Shown here in pieces: positions 22,221 to 30,161 of a stretch of 48,244 nt of DNA. The notes below the pieces were generated by a model that was given only the letters and a program-made list of their open reading frames with translations, did not search any database and had not been told where the DNA came from. Positions within the stretch are counted from its first letter, which is position 1. The number at the start of each line of letters is the position of its first letter. The position numbers and the translations under genes were made by a program. The DNA is from CAYNRE01 sp964399535 (GTDB lineage: Bacteria; Planctomycetota; Planctomycetia; Pirellulales; CAYNRE01). The stretch spans positions 1-48,244 of the forward strand of contig CAYNRE010000031.1 in NCBI GenBank assembly GCA_964399535.1. The letters are read 5' to 3'.

Positions 22221-22460
22221 TTAGCCGATCACGCGCTCGATGCGCTCGTGCAGAGCATACGCGGCAACCGCGCCGCTTGCCAAGCCCATCAGAAACCATG
22301 CCCACGCCGGCACGCCGACATCCATCTCCAAGTCGCCGAGCCCCACGGCCCGCCCGAGGATCCTGCCGGGCCCCCCGAGGTTGCCGACCATGCCACCGGC
22401 TGCCCGCGCTGCCGCGTAGGCTTGGTCGACTCCATGCACGGCGACGAGGTTCGGGTTCAC
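22221..22460 (-). CDS. small single-span membrane protein
   Basis: This gene encodes 79 residues. An Ala/Gly-rich N-terminus (AYAAARAAGGMVGNLGGPG) leads to one membrane helix near the end (AWAWFLMGLASGAVAAYAL) and a charged tail (HERIERVIG). It is coupled to the 324-residue Cys-rich protein upstream by an overlap of 4 bases. Confidence 0.55.
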   Translation of the reverse strand: MNPNLVAVHGVDQAYAAARAAGGMVGNLGGPGRILGRAVGLGDLEMDVGVPAWAWFLMGLASGAVAAYALHERIERVIG

Positions 22461-23431
22461 GGCTTGCGCTTGGAATAGTAGTACACGCCCCCCGCGGCGG
22501 CCAAGACGAGCAGCAAGATCCCGCCGACCACCATCGGGCTCAGCTTCGACTCGTCCTCGTCCCCATCCTGGATTGACGTGTCCACGTCTCCGCCGTCGTC
22601 CTCACCCGTGGTCACGATGTCCTCGGGTTGGATGGACGGAGGCGTGTAGACCTGCGGCGGGAGGTCGACCACGGGCGGCGTGTAGACCTGCGGCGGGAGG
22701 TCGACCACGGTCGTGACGGTTTGGTCCCTGCCGCGTCTCATCGGCCTGTCAACCACCGGGGTTGTCGTGACCGTGGCGACGCGGCACGCCGGGGTCTGGA
22801 GCATCCCCGCGTACCACTTGGCGTCCCGCGACGCGCCCCAGCAGAGCGCGTTCATGGTCTTCTTGGGCCCGTTGAAGGCCGGGTACTGCTTGCAGTAGTC
22901 GACCGACGCTGCCCAAGTGTCATCCAAACAGGTCGGCACCGGGGCCGACGGCTCCGACGCGCACATCGGGAGCGCGAGCGCCTGCAACGGGAACCCCGAG
23001 CACTTCTGGACGTGCGCCAACGCCGCCACCGGATCTGCCGGGGCCGTGTCGTGGCACGCGATGATCTTCGCGATGTTCGCCCGCGTGAGGCACTGGAGTG
23101 TCATGCCACCGTTGCCAATGTTCAGGCTCGTGCTCGGGGCCGCGGTGAGGCAAATCTTCGCCTGCGCCAGCACGCACGGCTCGAACTGCCCCCAGCCCGG
23201 ATCGAAGCCCTTGGCGACCACCAGATCGGACCATGTGACGGTTCGGTTGGAAACCGAAAACGCCATGGTCGCCCCGAGCCCGTGCACCTCTTGGCGGTGC
23301 GCCTCGCACCACGTCTGCGCCTCCAGGACCACGTCCTTCGGCACGCACGACGGAAGCGCCGGACCCGAGGATCCGTATCGGCTCAGGTCCAGCGAGTAGT
23401 CCAGCCCGACCCCGGTGACGCGGTAGCTCAT
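22457..23431 (-). CDS. Cys-rich ectodomain membrane protein
   Basis: This gene encodes 324 residues. Residues 1-210 contain about ten Cys, probably forming disulphides in an exposed domain (QKCSGFPLQALALPMC, CVLAQAKICL). Then comes a Pro-rich linker with an exact 12-residue duplication (VVDLPPQVYTPP twice, encoded by 36-bp direct repeats at 22642-22712), an acidic stretch, one membrane helix (MVVGGILLLVLAAAGGVYYY) and the basic tail SKRKP. The layout fits a surface protein standing off a membrane. The ATG overlaps the upstream stop (ATGA). Confidence 0.65.
   Translation of the reverse strand: MSYRVTGVGLDYSLDLSRYGSSGPALPSCVPKDVVLEAQTWCEAHRQEVHGLGATMAFSVSNRTVTWSDLVVAKGFDPGWGQFEPCVLAQAKICLTAAPSTSLNIGNGGMTLQCLTRANIAKIIACHDTAPADPVAALAHVQKCSGFPLQALALPMCASEPSAPVPTCLDDTWAASVDYCKQYPAFNGPKKTMNALCWGASRDAKWYAGMLQTPACRVATVTTTPVVDRPMRRGRDQTVTTVVDLPPQVYTPPVVDLPPQVYTPPSIQPEDIVTTGEDDGGDVDTSIQDGDEDESKLSPMVVGGILLLVLAAAGGVYYYSKRKP
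22642..22712. repeat. 36-bp in-frame direct repeat
   Basis: Two adjacent copies of a 36-bp unit, identical except at the last bases, encode the repeated VVDLPPQVYTPP linker of the 324-residue membrane protein. It is one of several in-frame repeats in this element. Confidence 0.7.
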
Positions 23432-24240
23432 GGTGACCTCGACTGCTTCCGAACGGCCCGCGTCACGAAGAACGCCCCGACCGCGCACGCGATGGCGATG
23501 CCCACCGGGGCGTACTTGAAGAGCGACGACTTGCCCGGCTTCGTGCCGGGTGGGATCGCTGTCACCACCCCGCCACCGTCACCACCTCCGCCCGGGACGA
23601 CCGGCACGATTGGAGGGCTTGTCGGCACGTCCCCGCCCGGGGGCGGCCCGAACTGCAACGTGTAGGCGTCGATGAACGACATGGTCGGCGGGAGGCGCTT
23701 CACCGTCGTCCGGTAGTCCACTTGCATCGCGAACACGAGCGAGCCTGCGAGCTGCGACGCCACCGTGCTCAGGAGCTTGCTCCCGCCGGAAGCGTCGCCG
23801 GCCTGCCGCGCCTCGAACCAGTGCAGGAACGTGATCTTGGGCGGATCGCCCATGTCGCTCTGCGAGAACACCGCCTGCGTCTCGTAGTAGCGGTAGGCGC
23901 TTCCCTCCGCCGCCATCCGCACCGCGTCCGGCGTCGACTGCGAGCGCGACAACACACCGACGAACGGAACGGGTTGCTGGAACGCCGCCACTTGCGCCGC
24001 CTGCACCGCCTGGTCCGTCAGGCTGAAGATCGCCACGTTCGTCGACGGTGGCATCGGGTTCGGCTCCCACGCCGTCGCGTCCACCCGCGTCGACCACGCC
24101 GTCAGCAAGTCCACCTGCGCCTGCGTCAGCAAGGGCGTGAACAAGTCCACGAACGCCGCCAACCCCGGAGGCAACGCCACCCCGCCAGGGGCCGGGACTC
24201 CCGACATGCCTCGCAGAACGTAGTGGTCCATCACGCTCAT
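23428..24240 (-). CDS. membrane protein with large ectodomain
   Basis: This gene encodes 270 residues. The ATG at 24240 follows GGGGAGATC, a good ribosome-binding site; an upstream in-frame start at 24288 would lie within a structured intergenic region and is less likely. Residues 1-190 are mixed helical and soluble, a Gly/Pro-rich linker follows (VPGGGGDGGGVVTAIPPGTK), then a C-terminal membrane helix (APVGIAIACAVGAFFVTRAV) and the tail RKQSRSP. It is the first gene downstream of the presumed coat genes and is translated after a conserved-looking RNA fold. Confidence 0.6.
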   Translation of the reverse strand: MSVMDHYVLRGMSGVPAPGGVALPPGLAAFVDLFTPLLTQAQVDLLTAWSTRVDATAWEPNPMPPSTNVAIFSLTDQAVQAAQVAAFQQPVPFVGVLSRSQSTPDAVRMAAEGSAYRYYETQAVFSQSDMGDPPKITFLHWFEARQAGDASGGSKLLSTVASQLAGSLVFAMQVDYRTTVKRLPPTMSFIDAYTLQFGPPPGGDVPTSPPIVPVVPGGGGDGGGVVTAIPPGTKPGKSSLFKYAPVGIAIACAVGAFFVTRAVRKQSRSP

Positions 24241-24251
24241 GGCGATCTCCC

Positions 24252-24359
24252 CGGAGTAGAGGTCGGCCCCGCGGACGTATCCGAGCACGGGGAGGCAGTC
24301 CGCATGTCCACAACGGGTGCGACCGACCGTGACCCGCCGTGGGGCCGACCTCTGCTCCG
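24252..24359 (-). ncRNA. predicted three-way-junction RNA in the 5' leader
   Basis: Within the 133-bp gap between two genes, 24252-24270 and 24341-24359 are complementary over 19 bp with one mismatch (or G-U pair in RNA). Inside lie two smaller stems, GCGGAC/GTCCGC (24271-24276 with 24298-24303) and CGGGT/ACCCG (24314-24318 with 24332-24336), giving a closed three-way junction. On the minus strand it ends just before the GGGGAGATC ribosome-binding site of the 270-residue gene. It could be a cis-regulatory leader, a processing or stability element, or a DNA cruciform. It matches no class I recognise. Confidence 0.55.
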
Positions 24360-24373
24360 AGACGACGCGACGC

Positions 24374-25255
24374 TCACAGCGGCACTCTCGTCAGCGGTTT
24401 CGAGCATTCGATGATCTGATCAATCCACAGCTCGGGCACCAGCATCCCCGCGATGTCGTACTCGAAGAACGCCACCGGAGACGGCAACCGCCGGAAGATC
24501 AAGCAGTTGAGTTGCACGACGCTGTTCGACCTCGCGATGAACGTGAAGGGCACGTTCAGCGGACCATACCGCGTCGGGCGTTGCGGCAGAAGAGCCGTAC
24601 CGACGTTCCCGGCCGCCGCGAAGGAGTTGGCCTGCGCGATGTTGAACGACGCGGCGGGCGGCGGCTGCGCCCCCGGTCCCACCACCACGAAGTCCGCGTT
24701 CAACGACGCGAACCCCGCGCTTGCGCTTCCAGGGCCCATTTGAGCCTGCGGCGTGAACGCTTGCTGCGCCGTCGTCTGGATCGCCACCGGGTCCAACTGG
24801 AAATCCACGTTCCCCTGCTGGTGCTGGTCGACGTTGATCGAAAACCCCATGATGTTGCTGAACCGGCGCGACTCCACCGGCACCGCGTCGCCCGGATCGA
24901 GACCGCTCAACCGGTAGATGTCCGGCCGCATGTCGAACAAGATCAACGTGTAGAGGTCGGGTACCTTGAACGCTCCCAGCTCGAACTGGAACGGCCGGTT
25001 CGGGCTCACCGTCGCGTCGAACATCCCGCCCTCCGGGAGCCGGCGGTACATGCGCTCGAACGTCACGATCTCCGGGTGGACGATGAGCGAGGCAAGCTCG
25101 CCGCCCGCCAGCACAACGCGATCCGCCTTGCACGGACCATGGTTCATGTCCTCCGACGCGAACCGTGATCTCGGATCCGTCGGAAGCACCGGTGCGTCGA
25201 CCGGGGCCCTTCGGAACCCTACGCTCGCGCCTTGAAACAGCGGGGGCGACGCCAT
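24374..25255 (-). CDS. putative coat/structural protein 1
   Basis: This gene encodes 293 residues, beta-rich, with no membrane helix and no signal peptide. Long strands occur throughout (NRPFQFELGAFKVPDLYTLI, NVPFTFIARSNSVVQLNCLI, SPVAFFEYDIAGMLVPELWI), separated by a Gln/Ala-rich loop (AIQTTAQQAFTPQAQMG). It is the first in a row of three soluble proteins of similar size between runs of membrane proteins, which is where major virion proteins would be expected. A jelly-roll-like fold is plausible but not shown. The stop/start gap to the next gene is 4 bp. Confidence 0.55.
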   Translation of the reverse strand: MASPPLFQGASVGFRRAPVDAPVLPTDPRSRFASEDMNHGPCKADRVVLAGGELASLIVHPEIVTFERMYRRLPEGGMFDATVSPNRPFQFELGAFKVPDLYTLILFDMRPDIYRLSGLDPGDAVPVESRRFSNIMGFSINVDQHQQGNVDFQLDPVAIQTTAQQAFTPQAQMGPGSASAGFASLNADFVVVGPGAQPPPAASFNIAQANSFAAAGNVGTALLPQRPTRYGPLNVPFTFIARSNSVVQLNCLIFRRLPSPVAFFEYDIAGMLVPELWIDQIIECSKPLTRVPL

Positions 25256-25259
25256 GCCA

Positions 25260-26282
25260 TCACGTCATCCCCACCGGCCCCGGCGGCTGGATGATGCGGT
25301 AGCCGTGGAGCAGGATGTAGAGGAACCCGTCGGGGAGCCGCGTCACGGGGTCTGCCTGGTTGTCCGGCGCTCCGGGGATGAGCGGGTCGAGGATGCCCTC
25401 GTGAACGTCGTACTGCGACCCGAGGAACGGGTACGGGCCCGCTCCCGCGAAGGCGTTGACGTTGCCCACCGACGGGTTGTTCAAGTGGCTCGGCGTCGCG
25501 ATCCACTGAAGCACCTCGCCGCGCTCGAAGAAGTCGAGCGACCCGAGTTGGAACGCCTCGTTGATCGATGACGTGTAGAAGGCGCTCGGGACCGGGTCGT
25601 TCTGGCGTGCCCACCCGGAACCCTGGTTCCTGAACTCGATGAACCCGTCCCACTCCATCGTGCGGAACGAGGAGTGGTTGCTCGGCGATGCGTAGATCCC
25701 GCCGCCCGTGCCAGGAGCCGCCAGGCCGGCAATCGGGTTGAACACGCCGGCACCGGCGTCGTTCAGATCCCACGCCGAATGCGCCGGGCGGAAGCGCCCG
25801 AACGAGCGTCCCTGGAACGTCCCGAGCGCGTCCGTCTGCGGGTCACGGAACGTGAACGTCAGGGCCGACTGGAACACGATGGACCGCGCCACCGCGACGA
25901 ACGGACCGTCCTGCGACACCGTGTAACTGCCCTGCTGAGTCCCGCCGACGTTCGCGCCGAACGGGATCTGCACGATCACGTCCTGCGGCACGCGACGCCC
26001 AGGGATGTCCTGGATGTATCGCACCGCTGCGTAGTCCGGTCCCCTCGACGGGCCGATGTAGTCCTTCGCCTGGCCGCTTGCCCCGCCGGACTTGCCCACC
26101 TTGATCGATTCCATGGTCTGCGCGACCACGCCCAGGGTGCGCTCCAACGCCGCCTGGTTCGCTCGGATCTGCGCGTGCTCCCCGCGCAGGTCGCCCACCA
26201 CCGCGCCCATCTCGCGGATCATCTTGTGCGCCGCAGCCACTTGCTGCGACACGTTCCGTGCCCACTCGTCGTAGTTCGCCAT
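25260..26282 (-). CDS. putative coat/structural protein 2
   Basis: This gene encodes 340 residues. The ATG follows a perfect AGGAGG six bases upstream, so expression is probably high. Residues 1-60 are a coiled-coil-like helix (QVAAAHKMIREMGAVVGDLR); residues about 75-340 are beta-rich with many aromatic and Pro residues (PFVAVARSIVFQSALTFTFR, FRTMEWDGFIEFRNQGSG, LPDGFLYILLHGYRIIQPPG). There is no membrane helix. The helical stalk plus beta domain could be a coat or vertex protein. It lies in one unit with the 293- and 254-residue proteins. Confidence 0.6.
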   Translation of the reverse strand: MANYDEWARNVSQQVAAAHKMIREMGAVVGDLRGEHAQIRANQAALERTLGVVAQTMESIKVGKSGGASGQAKDYIGPSRGPDYAAVRYIQDIPGRRVPQDVIVQIPFGANVGGTQQGSYTVSQDGPFVAVARSIVFQSALTFTFRDPQTDALGTFQGRSFGRFRPAHSAWDLNDAGAGVFNPIAGLAAPGTGGGIYASPSNHSSFRTMEWDGFIEFRNQGSGWARQNDPVPSAFYTSSINEAFQLGSLDFFERGEVLQWIATPSHLNNPSVGNVNAFAGAGPYPFLGSQYDVHEGILDPLIPGAPDNQADPVTRLPDGFLYILLHGYRIIQPPGPVGMT

Positions 26283-26335
26283 CACGTTCCTCCTGTCGGA
26301 GTTCCGGCCTTCGTGGCCGTGCCGTTGGCTGGACA

Positions 26336-26367
26336 CCCCGTCGCGTCAGCGTGCCGACGCGACGGGG
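26336..26367 (-). promoter_or_regulatory. perfect 12-bp hairpin between coat genes
   Basis: CCCCGTCGCGTC (26336-26347) pairs perfectly with 26356-26367 around an 8-nt loop, 16 bp after the stop of the 254-residue gene. No U run follows on the minus strand, so it is more likely an mRNA stability or processing hairpin than a terminator. Confidence 0.55.
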
Positions 26368-26382
26368 ATGCCCGGCGATGAC

Positions 26383-27147
26383 TCACTGGACATCGCGGGC
26401 GAAGAGCCCGTCAAAGGTCCACTGAATCACCTTCTGGATGCCGTCCGCCGCGTTGAGGTTGTCGCGCAGCGAGAGCATGTTCCGACCGCTCGGAGCGACC
26501 GTGCCGAGCGGCACCGAGTTGCCGCCGTCGGGCAGCGCGCTGATGGTGGCCGTGCAGAGCACGTTCTGCCGAGGCGGAAGGAGGATCGCGCGGGCCAGGC
26601 GCAGGATGGATTCGTGCGTCGGTGACCCGTTGACGAAGTGGATCAGGTCGCTGGTCCCACCGAGATCCCCGTGGAGGCCGCCGCCGTCCGGGAAATACTT
26701 GGTCGCCATGTTCTCGATGGAGTTCTTCTGGCCCGTGCCGAAGCTCCAGTGGAGCTGCTCCATCGACTGCCAGTAGAGCCGGTACACGTCCTCGATGTTG
26801 CCCATCGAATCCGCTCCCGCGGCGCCGAAGAAGGCAGCCGCGCCGGCAGACGAGAAGTCGCCGTTCTGGAACCCGGGGCCGGCGCCGTTCGCGGCGGAGC
26901 GGATCATCGGGTTGCGGAAGTGGACCATGCACCGCAGCGCCAGCGTGACGTGCGACTGGTCGCTCGGCAGCGTGGAGCCGTTGTCGAGGTTCGTCACGGC
27001 CGAGAGGTCGTCCGCCCGCTGGCGGTTCGTGAAGAGCTTTTCACGATCCGCGACCCGGGGGCTCGTGCCGCCCATGCCGGCGGTACGGATGAGGGTGTCG
27101 AAGAACGGCTGATGCACTCGCTCTCTCACATTAGTGAGCTTACTCAT
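26383..27147 (-). CDS. putative major coat/structural protein 3
   Basis: This gene encodes 254 residues. The ATG has TAGGAG eight bases upstream. The N-terminal 40 residues are helical and basic; the rest mixes strands (HVTLALRCMVHFRNPMI, QNVLCTATISALPDGGN) with a helical insert (EDVYRLYWQSMEQLHWSFG) and ends in VIQWTFDGLFARDVQ. There is no membrane segment. The gene is bracketed by the two strongest hairpins in the window (27262-27299 and 26336-26367), a layout used for abundant coat-protein messages. I therefore favour it as a major virion protein, without family proof. Confidence 0.55.
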   Translation of the reverse strand: MSKLTNVRERVHQPFFDTLIRTAGMGGTSPRVADREKLFTNRQRADDLSAVTNLDNGSTLPSDQSHVTLALRCMVHFRNPMIRSAANGAGPGFQNGDFSSAGAAAFFGAAGADSMGNIEDVYRLYWQSMEQLHWSFGTGQKNSIENMATKYFPDGGGLHGDLGGTSDLIHFVNGSPTHESILRLARAILLPPRQNVLCTATISALPDGGNSVPLGTVAPSGRNMLSLRDNLNAADGIQKVIQWTFDGLFARDVQ

Positions 27148-27261
27148 AACATGACTCCTACGGGTTGTGTGGTCTTCCTCGTGATGTCGCCGCCGGTTTG
27201 TGTTCGGCTGCCCTAGGGCTGGCTGGTCACGAGTGCGGACCTGGTTTTCTTTCACGACCCC

Positions 27262-27299
27262 GAGCCCAGGGCTCCGGTTTGCCGGAGCCTCCTGGGCTC
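27262..27299 (-). promoter_or_regulatory. long hairpin upstream of the coat gene
   Basis: GAGCCCAGG plus GCTCCGG at 27262-27277 pairs with 27282-27299 (16 bp, 2-nt bulge, TTTG loop on the plus strand). It sits in the 192-bp gap 27148-27339 between the protamine-like gene and the coat gene. Downstream on the minus strand is A-rich (GAAAGAAAACC), not U-rich, so RNA processing or 5' stabilisation is more likely than termination. Confidence 0.55.
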
Positions 27300-27339
27300 G
27301 AAGTCGGGGCGATGCCCTCGGCGCTTGTGCGCCTTCCGA

Positions 27340-29544
27340 TCATCCGCTCAGCGTGCCGTTGCCTCCCGCCGTAGCGAGGATCCCAGCCGGGATCTCGCTG
27401 GACGACTGCGAGTCGCCGGCACTCATGGTGCCTGCCCACAGCGGACCGTTCGGGATCCACTGAGAGTCCTGCGGGACCACGCTCTCGGCGTACCCACCGT
27501 TGCTCGGGGCAGCGGTGTAGTATTCGCCCATGGCTCGCCGACGCGGGCCGTGAAGCCCGGCGGCAGCCTCCGCGAGATCGAGCACACGGTCGAGGTTCGC
27601 GTCCGGCCGGATGCCGTCGTCCACCGCCGCGACCCCGGCCGCCGCCTGCATGGCGAGCGGTCCGGCGGCCTCGTAGGCGCCGACGCCCTGGAGCCCGGAG
27701 GGAGCGAAGTATTCGCCCATGCCGGCCGCGATCCGCGTCCGGTTCGGAGCGAAGTATTCGCCCATTCCGGCCGATGCCTGCTGGAACGCGCCCACCGGGG
27801 CGTACTTGGGCATGAGGCTCTGGAACGCTCCCATGCCGCGCCGACGGTTGCGGAGCAGGTAGGCGCGCGAGTTCTCGTACCCCGCGAGGTACGATGCCGC
27901 GCTCTCCTGCTTGGCGACCTTGAGCCCGGTCACGATGAGGTCGAGCAGCCAGCTCCCGACCATGCCGCCGCCGATGTTGAGCTTCTTGTCGGAGGACAGC
28001 GGGAGCGCGTTCGTGGCTGCGACGCCAGCGACGAGCACCACCGTTCCCGAGATCGCCTTCTGCCAGGTGGCGAGCGTCGCGTTGTCCTGCGGGAGCACCT
28101 TCGGAGCGACGTAGGTGTTCACGAGGTTGGTGAGAACCCGGTGAGCGACCACGCCGCCGGTGATGAGCGCGCCGATCTTCAGCACGTTCAGGAGGTGCGA
28201 CATGAACTGGTTGCGCCGCATCGACCGGCGACGACCACGCCCTCGGCGTCGACGACCGTTGGCCTTGAGGCGCCGACCGTACCGGCGGCGACGGTTCGAC
28301 TTCAGGCGCCGACCGTACCGGCGTCGACGGTTCGACTTGAGGCGCTTGCCCTTGCCCTTGCGCTTGGCGGACTTGCGCTTGGCGGACTTGCGCTTGGAAG
28401 CCCCGGCGCGCGTCTTCGACTTGCCCTTGCCACGGCGGCGCTTGGCCGCCATGCGAGGCGCCGCACCGGCCGCCGCCGTCTTGCGCTTCGTCTTGGTGGT
28501 CTTCCGCTTCCGAGCCTTCCGCTTGGCCTTGTAGACCTTGGAACCTCCCTTCTCGGAACCCTGCCACGACCTGCCGCTCGTCTTGTAGACGCGGCGCGCC
28601 ATGTCGAAGAACTCCGGCGGGGGGGTGTTGCGGCTCATTGAACGTCGGCGACCCTTGCGCTTCCTCATCTTGCTTCTCCTGTTGGCGACGAAAGCATCGC
28701 CGTGCTTCATCACTCGCTTGGAAGCGGAGCCACGGCGATCCATGGCTCGCTTCAGCAGCTTCTTGTCGACCTCGCCGGTGAGGTTCCCCTTCTTGTCGAC
28801 CTCGCCGATGATGTAGTCCAGCGGGATCCTGCGGAGGCGGCCGGACTTCGACCGGTACATGAACGACTGGCGCGTCTTGCCGGCGTTCGGGTCGTACAGG
28901 TTCACGGGCTTGTAGGGACCGTACTTCGCTCGCACCCGGCGCTTGGCCTTCACGGTGCGGTACTCGTACTGCCCGGCGTACTTCTTCTTCTTCCTGGCCT
29001 TGGCGGGCGCGGCCTTGGCGGGCGCGGCCTTGGCGGGCTTTGCCTTGGCCCTGCTCTTGGACCCTTCCTTGGAGGCCCTCCCGATGTAGGCTTCGCGGGC
29101 GGCGAAGGCGGCGGCGAGTTCGGCCTTCTCGGCCGCGATGACTTCCGGCGGCTTGAGGCGCGGCGTGAAAGCCTTGGAGGCTGTCTTTTTCGCGTTCCGG
29201 CGAAGGAACTTGGCTCGACCGCCAGCCGCGTTACGCCGAAAGACCTTGATGCCGCCGTTTCTTCGCATGGAACTTGCTCCCAGGATCTTGCGCGCCCGTT
29301 CGACGCGCTCTGAGGGACTGAGGCCGTTGGTGGCCTCTCGGGCGCTGTAGGCGCCACGTCCGTTCACTTGCGCGAGCGTCGTGACGCCAATCGGGTTGGG
29401 CTTCAGACCGCGGCCACGCGGACGCTTCACCCAGTCATACGACTTGGCATCGTTCGCCGTGATCTTGAACGCTCGACCGTATGCTTTCCGACGCATCTTG
29501 AACACACCGCTGCCCATCGGCAGAGCGTGGATCGCGTCGGACAC
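27340..29544 (-). CDS. protamine-like basic protein fused to membrane helices
   Basis: This gene encodes 734 residues from a GTG that has no clear ribosome-binding site but lies 23-30 nt downstream of a promoter. Residues 1-445 are extremely basic, with Lys/Arg/Ala repeats like histone H1 or protamine (KPAKAAPAKAAPAKARKKKK, RRLKSNRRRRYG twice, KSAKRKSAKRKGKGKR). Residues about 448-542 hold two or three membrane helices (VLKIGALITGGVVAH, GTVVLVAGVAATNALPL, GSWLLDLIVTGL). The last 190 residues carry three (M)GEY(F/Y) motifs (SAGMGEYFAPN, AAGMGEYFAPS, RAMGEYYTAA). I infer a protein that binds the genome and ties it to a membrane. The start could also be one of two internal ATGs within 50 bases. 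Confidence 0.65.
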   Translation of the reverse strand: MSDAIHALPMGSGVFKMRRKAYGRAFKITANDAKSYDWVKRPRGRGLKPNPIGVTTLAQVNGRGAYSAREATNGLSPSERVERARKILGASSMRRNGGIKVFRRNAAGGRAKFLRRNAKKTASKAFTPRLKPPEVIAAEKAELAAAFAAREAYIGRASKEGSKSRAKAKPAKAAPAKAAPAKARKKKKYAGQYEYRTVKAKRRVRAKYGPYKPVNLYDPNAGKTRQSFMYRSKSGRLRRIPLDYIIGEVDKKGNLTGEVDKKLLKRAMDRRGSASKRVMKHGDAFVANRRSKMRKRKGRRRSMSRNTPPPEFFDMARRVYKTSGRSWQGSEKGGSKVYKAKRKARKRKTTKTKRKTAAAGAAPRMAAKRRRGKGKSKTRAGASKRKSAKRKSAKRKGKGKRLKSNRRRRYGRRLKSNRRRRYGRRLKANGRRRRGRGRRRSMRRNQFMSHLLNVLKIGALITGGVVAHRVLTNLVNTYVAPKVLPQDNATLATWQKAISGTVVLVAGVAATNALPLSSDKKLNIGGGMVGSWLLDLIVTGLKVAKQESAASYLAGYENSRAYLLRNRRRGMGAFQSLMPKYAPVGAFQQASAGMGEYFAPNRTRIAAGMGEYFAPSGLQGVGAYEAAGPLAMQAAAGVAAVDDGIRPDANLDRVLDLAEAAAGLHGPRRRAMGEYYTAAPSNGGYAESVVPQDSQWIPNGPLWAGTMSAGDSQSSSEIPAGILATAGGNGTLSG

Positions 29545-29573
29545 GGCGATGCACGTTGCTGAACTTCGCGCTC

Positions 29574-29602
29574 ACCGTACAAGGCAGCGGCGGGAGCGTC
29601 AA
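29574..29602 (-). promoter_or_regulatory. putative promoter for the protamine-like gene
   Basis: On the minus strand TTGACG (29597-29602) and TACGGT (29574-29579) are 17 bp apart, preceded by a T6 tract. Transcription would start near 29567, giving a leader of about 23 nt to the GTG at 29544. Confidence 0.5.
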
Positions 29603-29634
29603 GAAAAAACAGCCATGATCGCCAACCGTCTAAA

Positions 29635-29658
29635 GCTAGCAACGCAAGCGTCGCTAGC
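29635..29658. promoter_or_regulatory. overlapping operator-like dyads
   Basis: GCTAGC-AAC-GCAAGC (29635-29649) overlaps GCAAGC-GTC-GCTAGC (29644-29658), so three GCWWGC half-sites stand in a row, each 3 bp apart. They lie in the 158-bp divergent gap (29545-29702), about 33-56 bp upstream of the -35 of the leftward promoter and 45 bp before the phosphatase gene. Confidence 0.5.
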
Positions 29659-29702
29659 GTTGAATCCGTCTCGCGACTGTGCGATCCTCGGCGTTGACCA
29701 CA

Positions 29703-30161
29703 ATGGAAGCGTCTCTCATCATCCCCCGCCTGTACGTCGGCTCGGCCCCCAACCCGTTCTCGGGGCCGACGCCCTACACCCCGCCCGTGCCCGTCAACAC
29801 GATCATCCTGTGCGCCGCCGAGTACCAACCGCACCCAGATCACTTCGGGCCACCCGGGAAGCGCCCGGTGAGGAACATCTACCTCAACGGGTTCAACGAC
29901 GAGTGGTACGACGAGATCCCGCCCGAGGCGTGGGCAACTTCTACCCGCGCGTCGTTTCACTTGAGGCGAGGGGACTCCGTGGCTCTCACTTGCATCCAGG
30001 GGCGTAACCGGAGCGCGCTGGTCGCAGCCCTAGTGCTCTACAAGCTCGGCGACATGAGAGGCCGGGAAGCCAGACGTATCGTGCAGCAACGACGCCAAGC
30101 CCCGCGTGGCGACACGCTCTCGAACAAGTCGTTCGTGATGCTGCTCGACGAGCTGCCCTAG
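29703..30161 (+). CDS. Cys-dependent dual-specificity-like phosphatase
   Basis: This gene encodes 152 residues with the signature loop TCIQGRNRSA: Cys97, five residues, Arg103, Ser104, the C-x5-R active site of tyrosine/dual-specificity phosphatases. The preceding strand (DSVAL) and following helix (ALVAALVLYKLG) fit the fold, and FNDEWYDE near residue 70 could supply the general acid. It would hydrolyse a phosphomonoester on protein, RNA 5' end or lipid; the substrate is unknown. It is the only plus-strand gene between 9.5 and 48 kb, divergent from the protamine-like gene, and it overlaps the convergent 411-residue gene by 4 bp. A GTG at 29679 is an alternative start. Confidence 0.75.
   Translation: MEASLIIPRLYVGSAPNPFSGPTPYTPPVPVNTIILCAAEYQPHPDHFGPPGKRPVRNIYLNGFNDEWYDEIPPEAWATSTRASFHLRRGDSVALTCIQGRNRSALVAALVLYKLGDMRGREARRIVQQRRQAPRGDTLSNKSFVMLLDELP

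Noticed and set aside
27262..27299. Factor-independent terminator
   Set aside because: The stem is strong, but there is no U tract after it on either strand.
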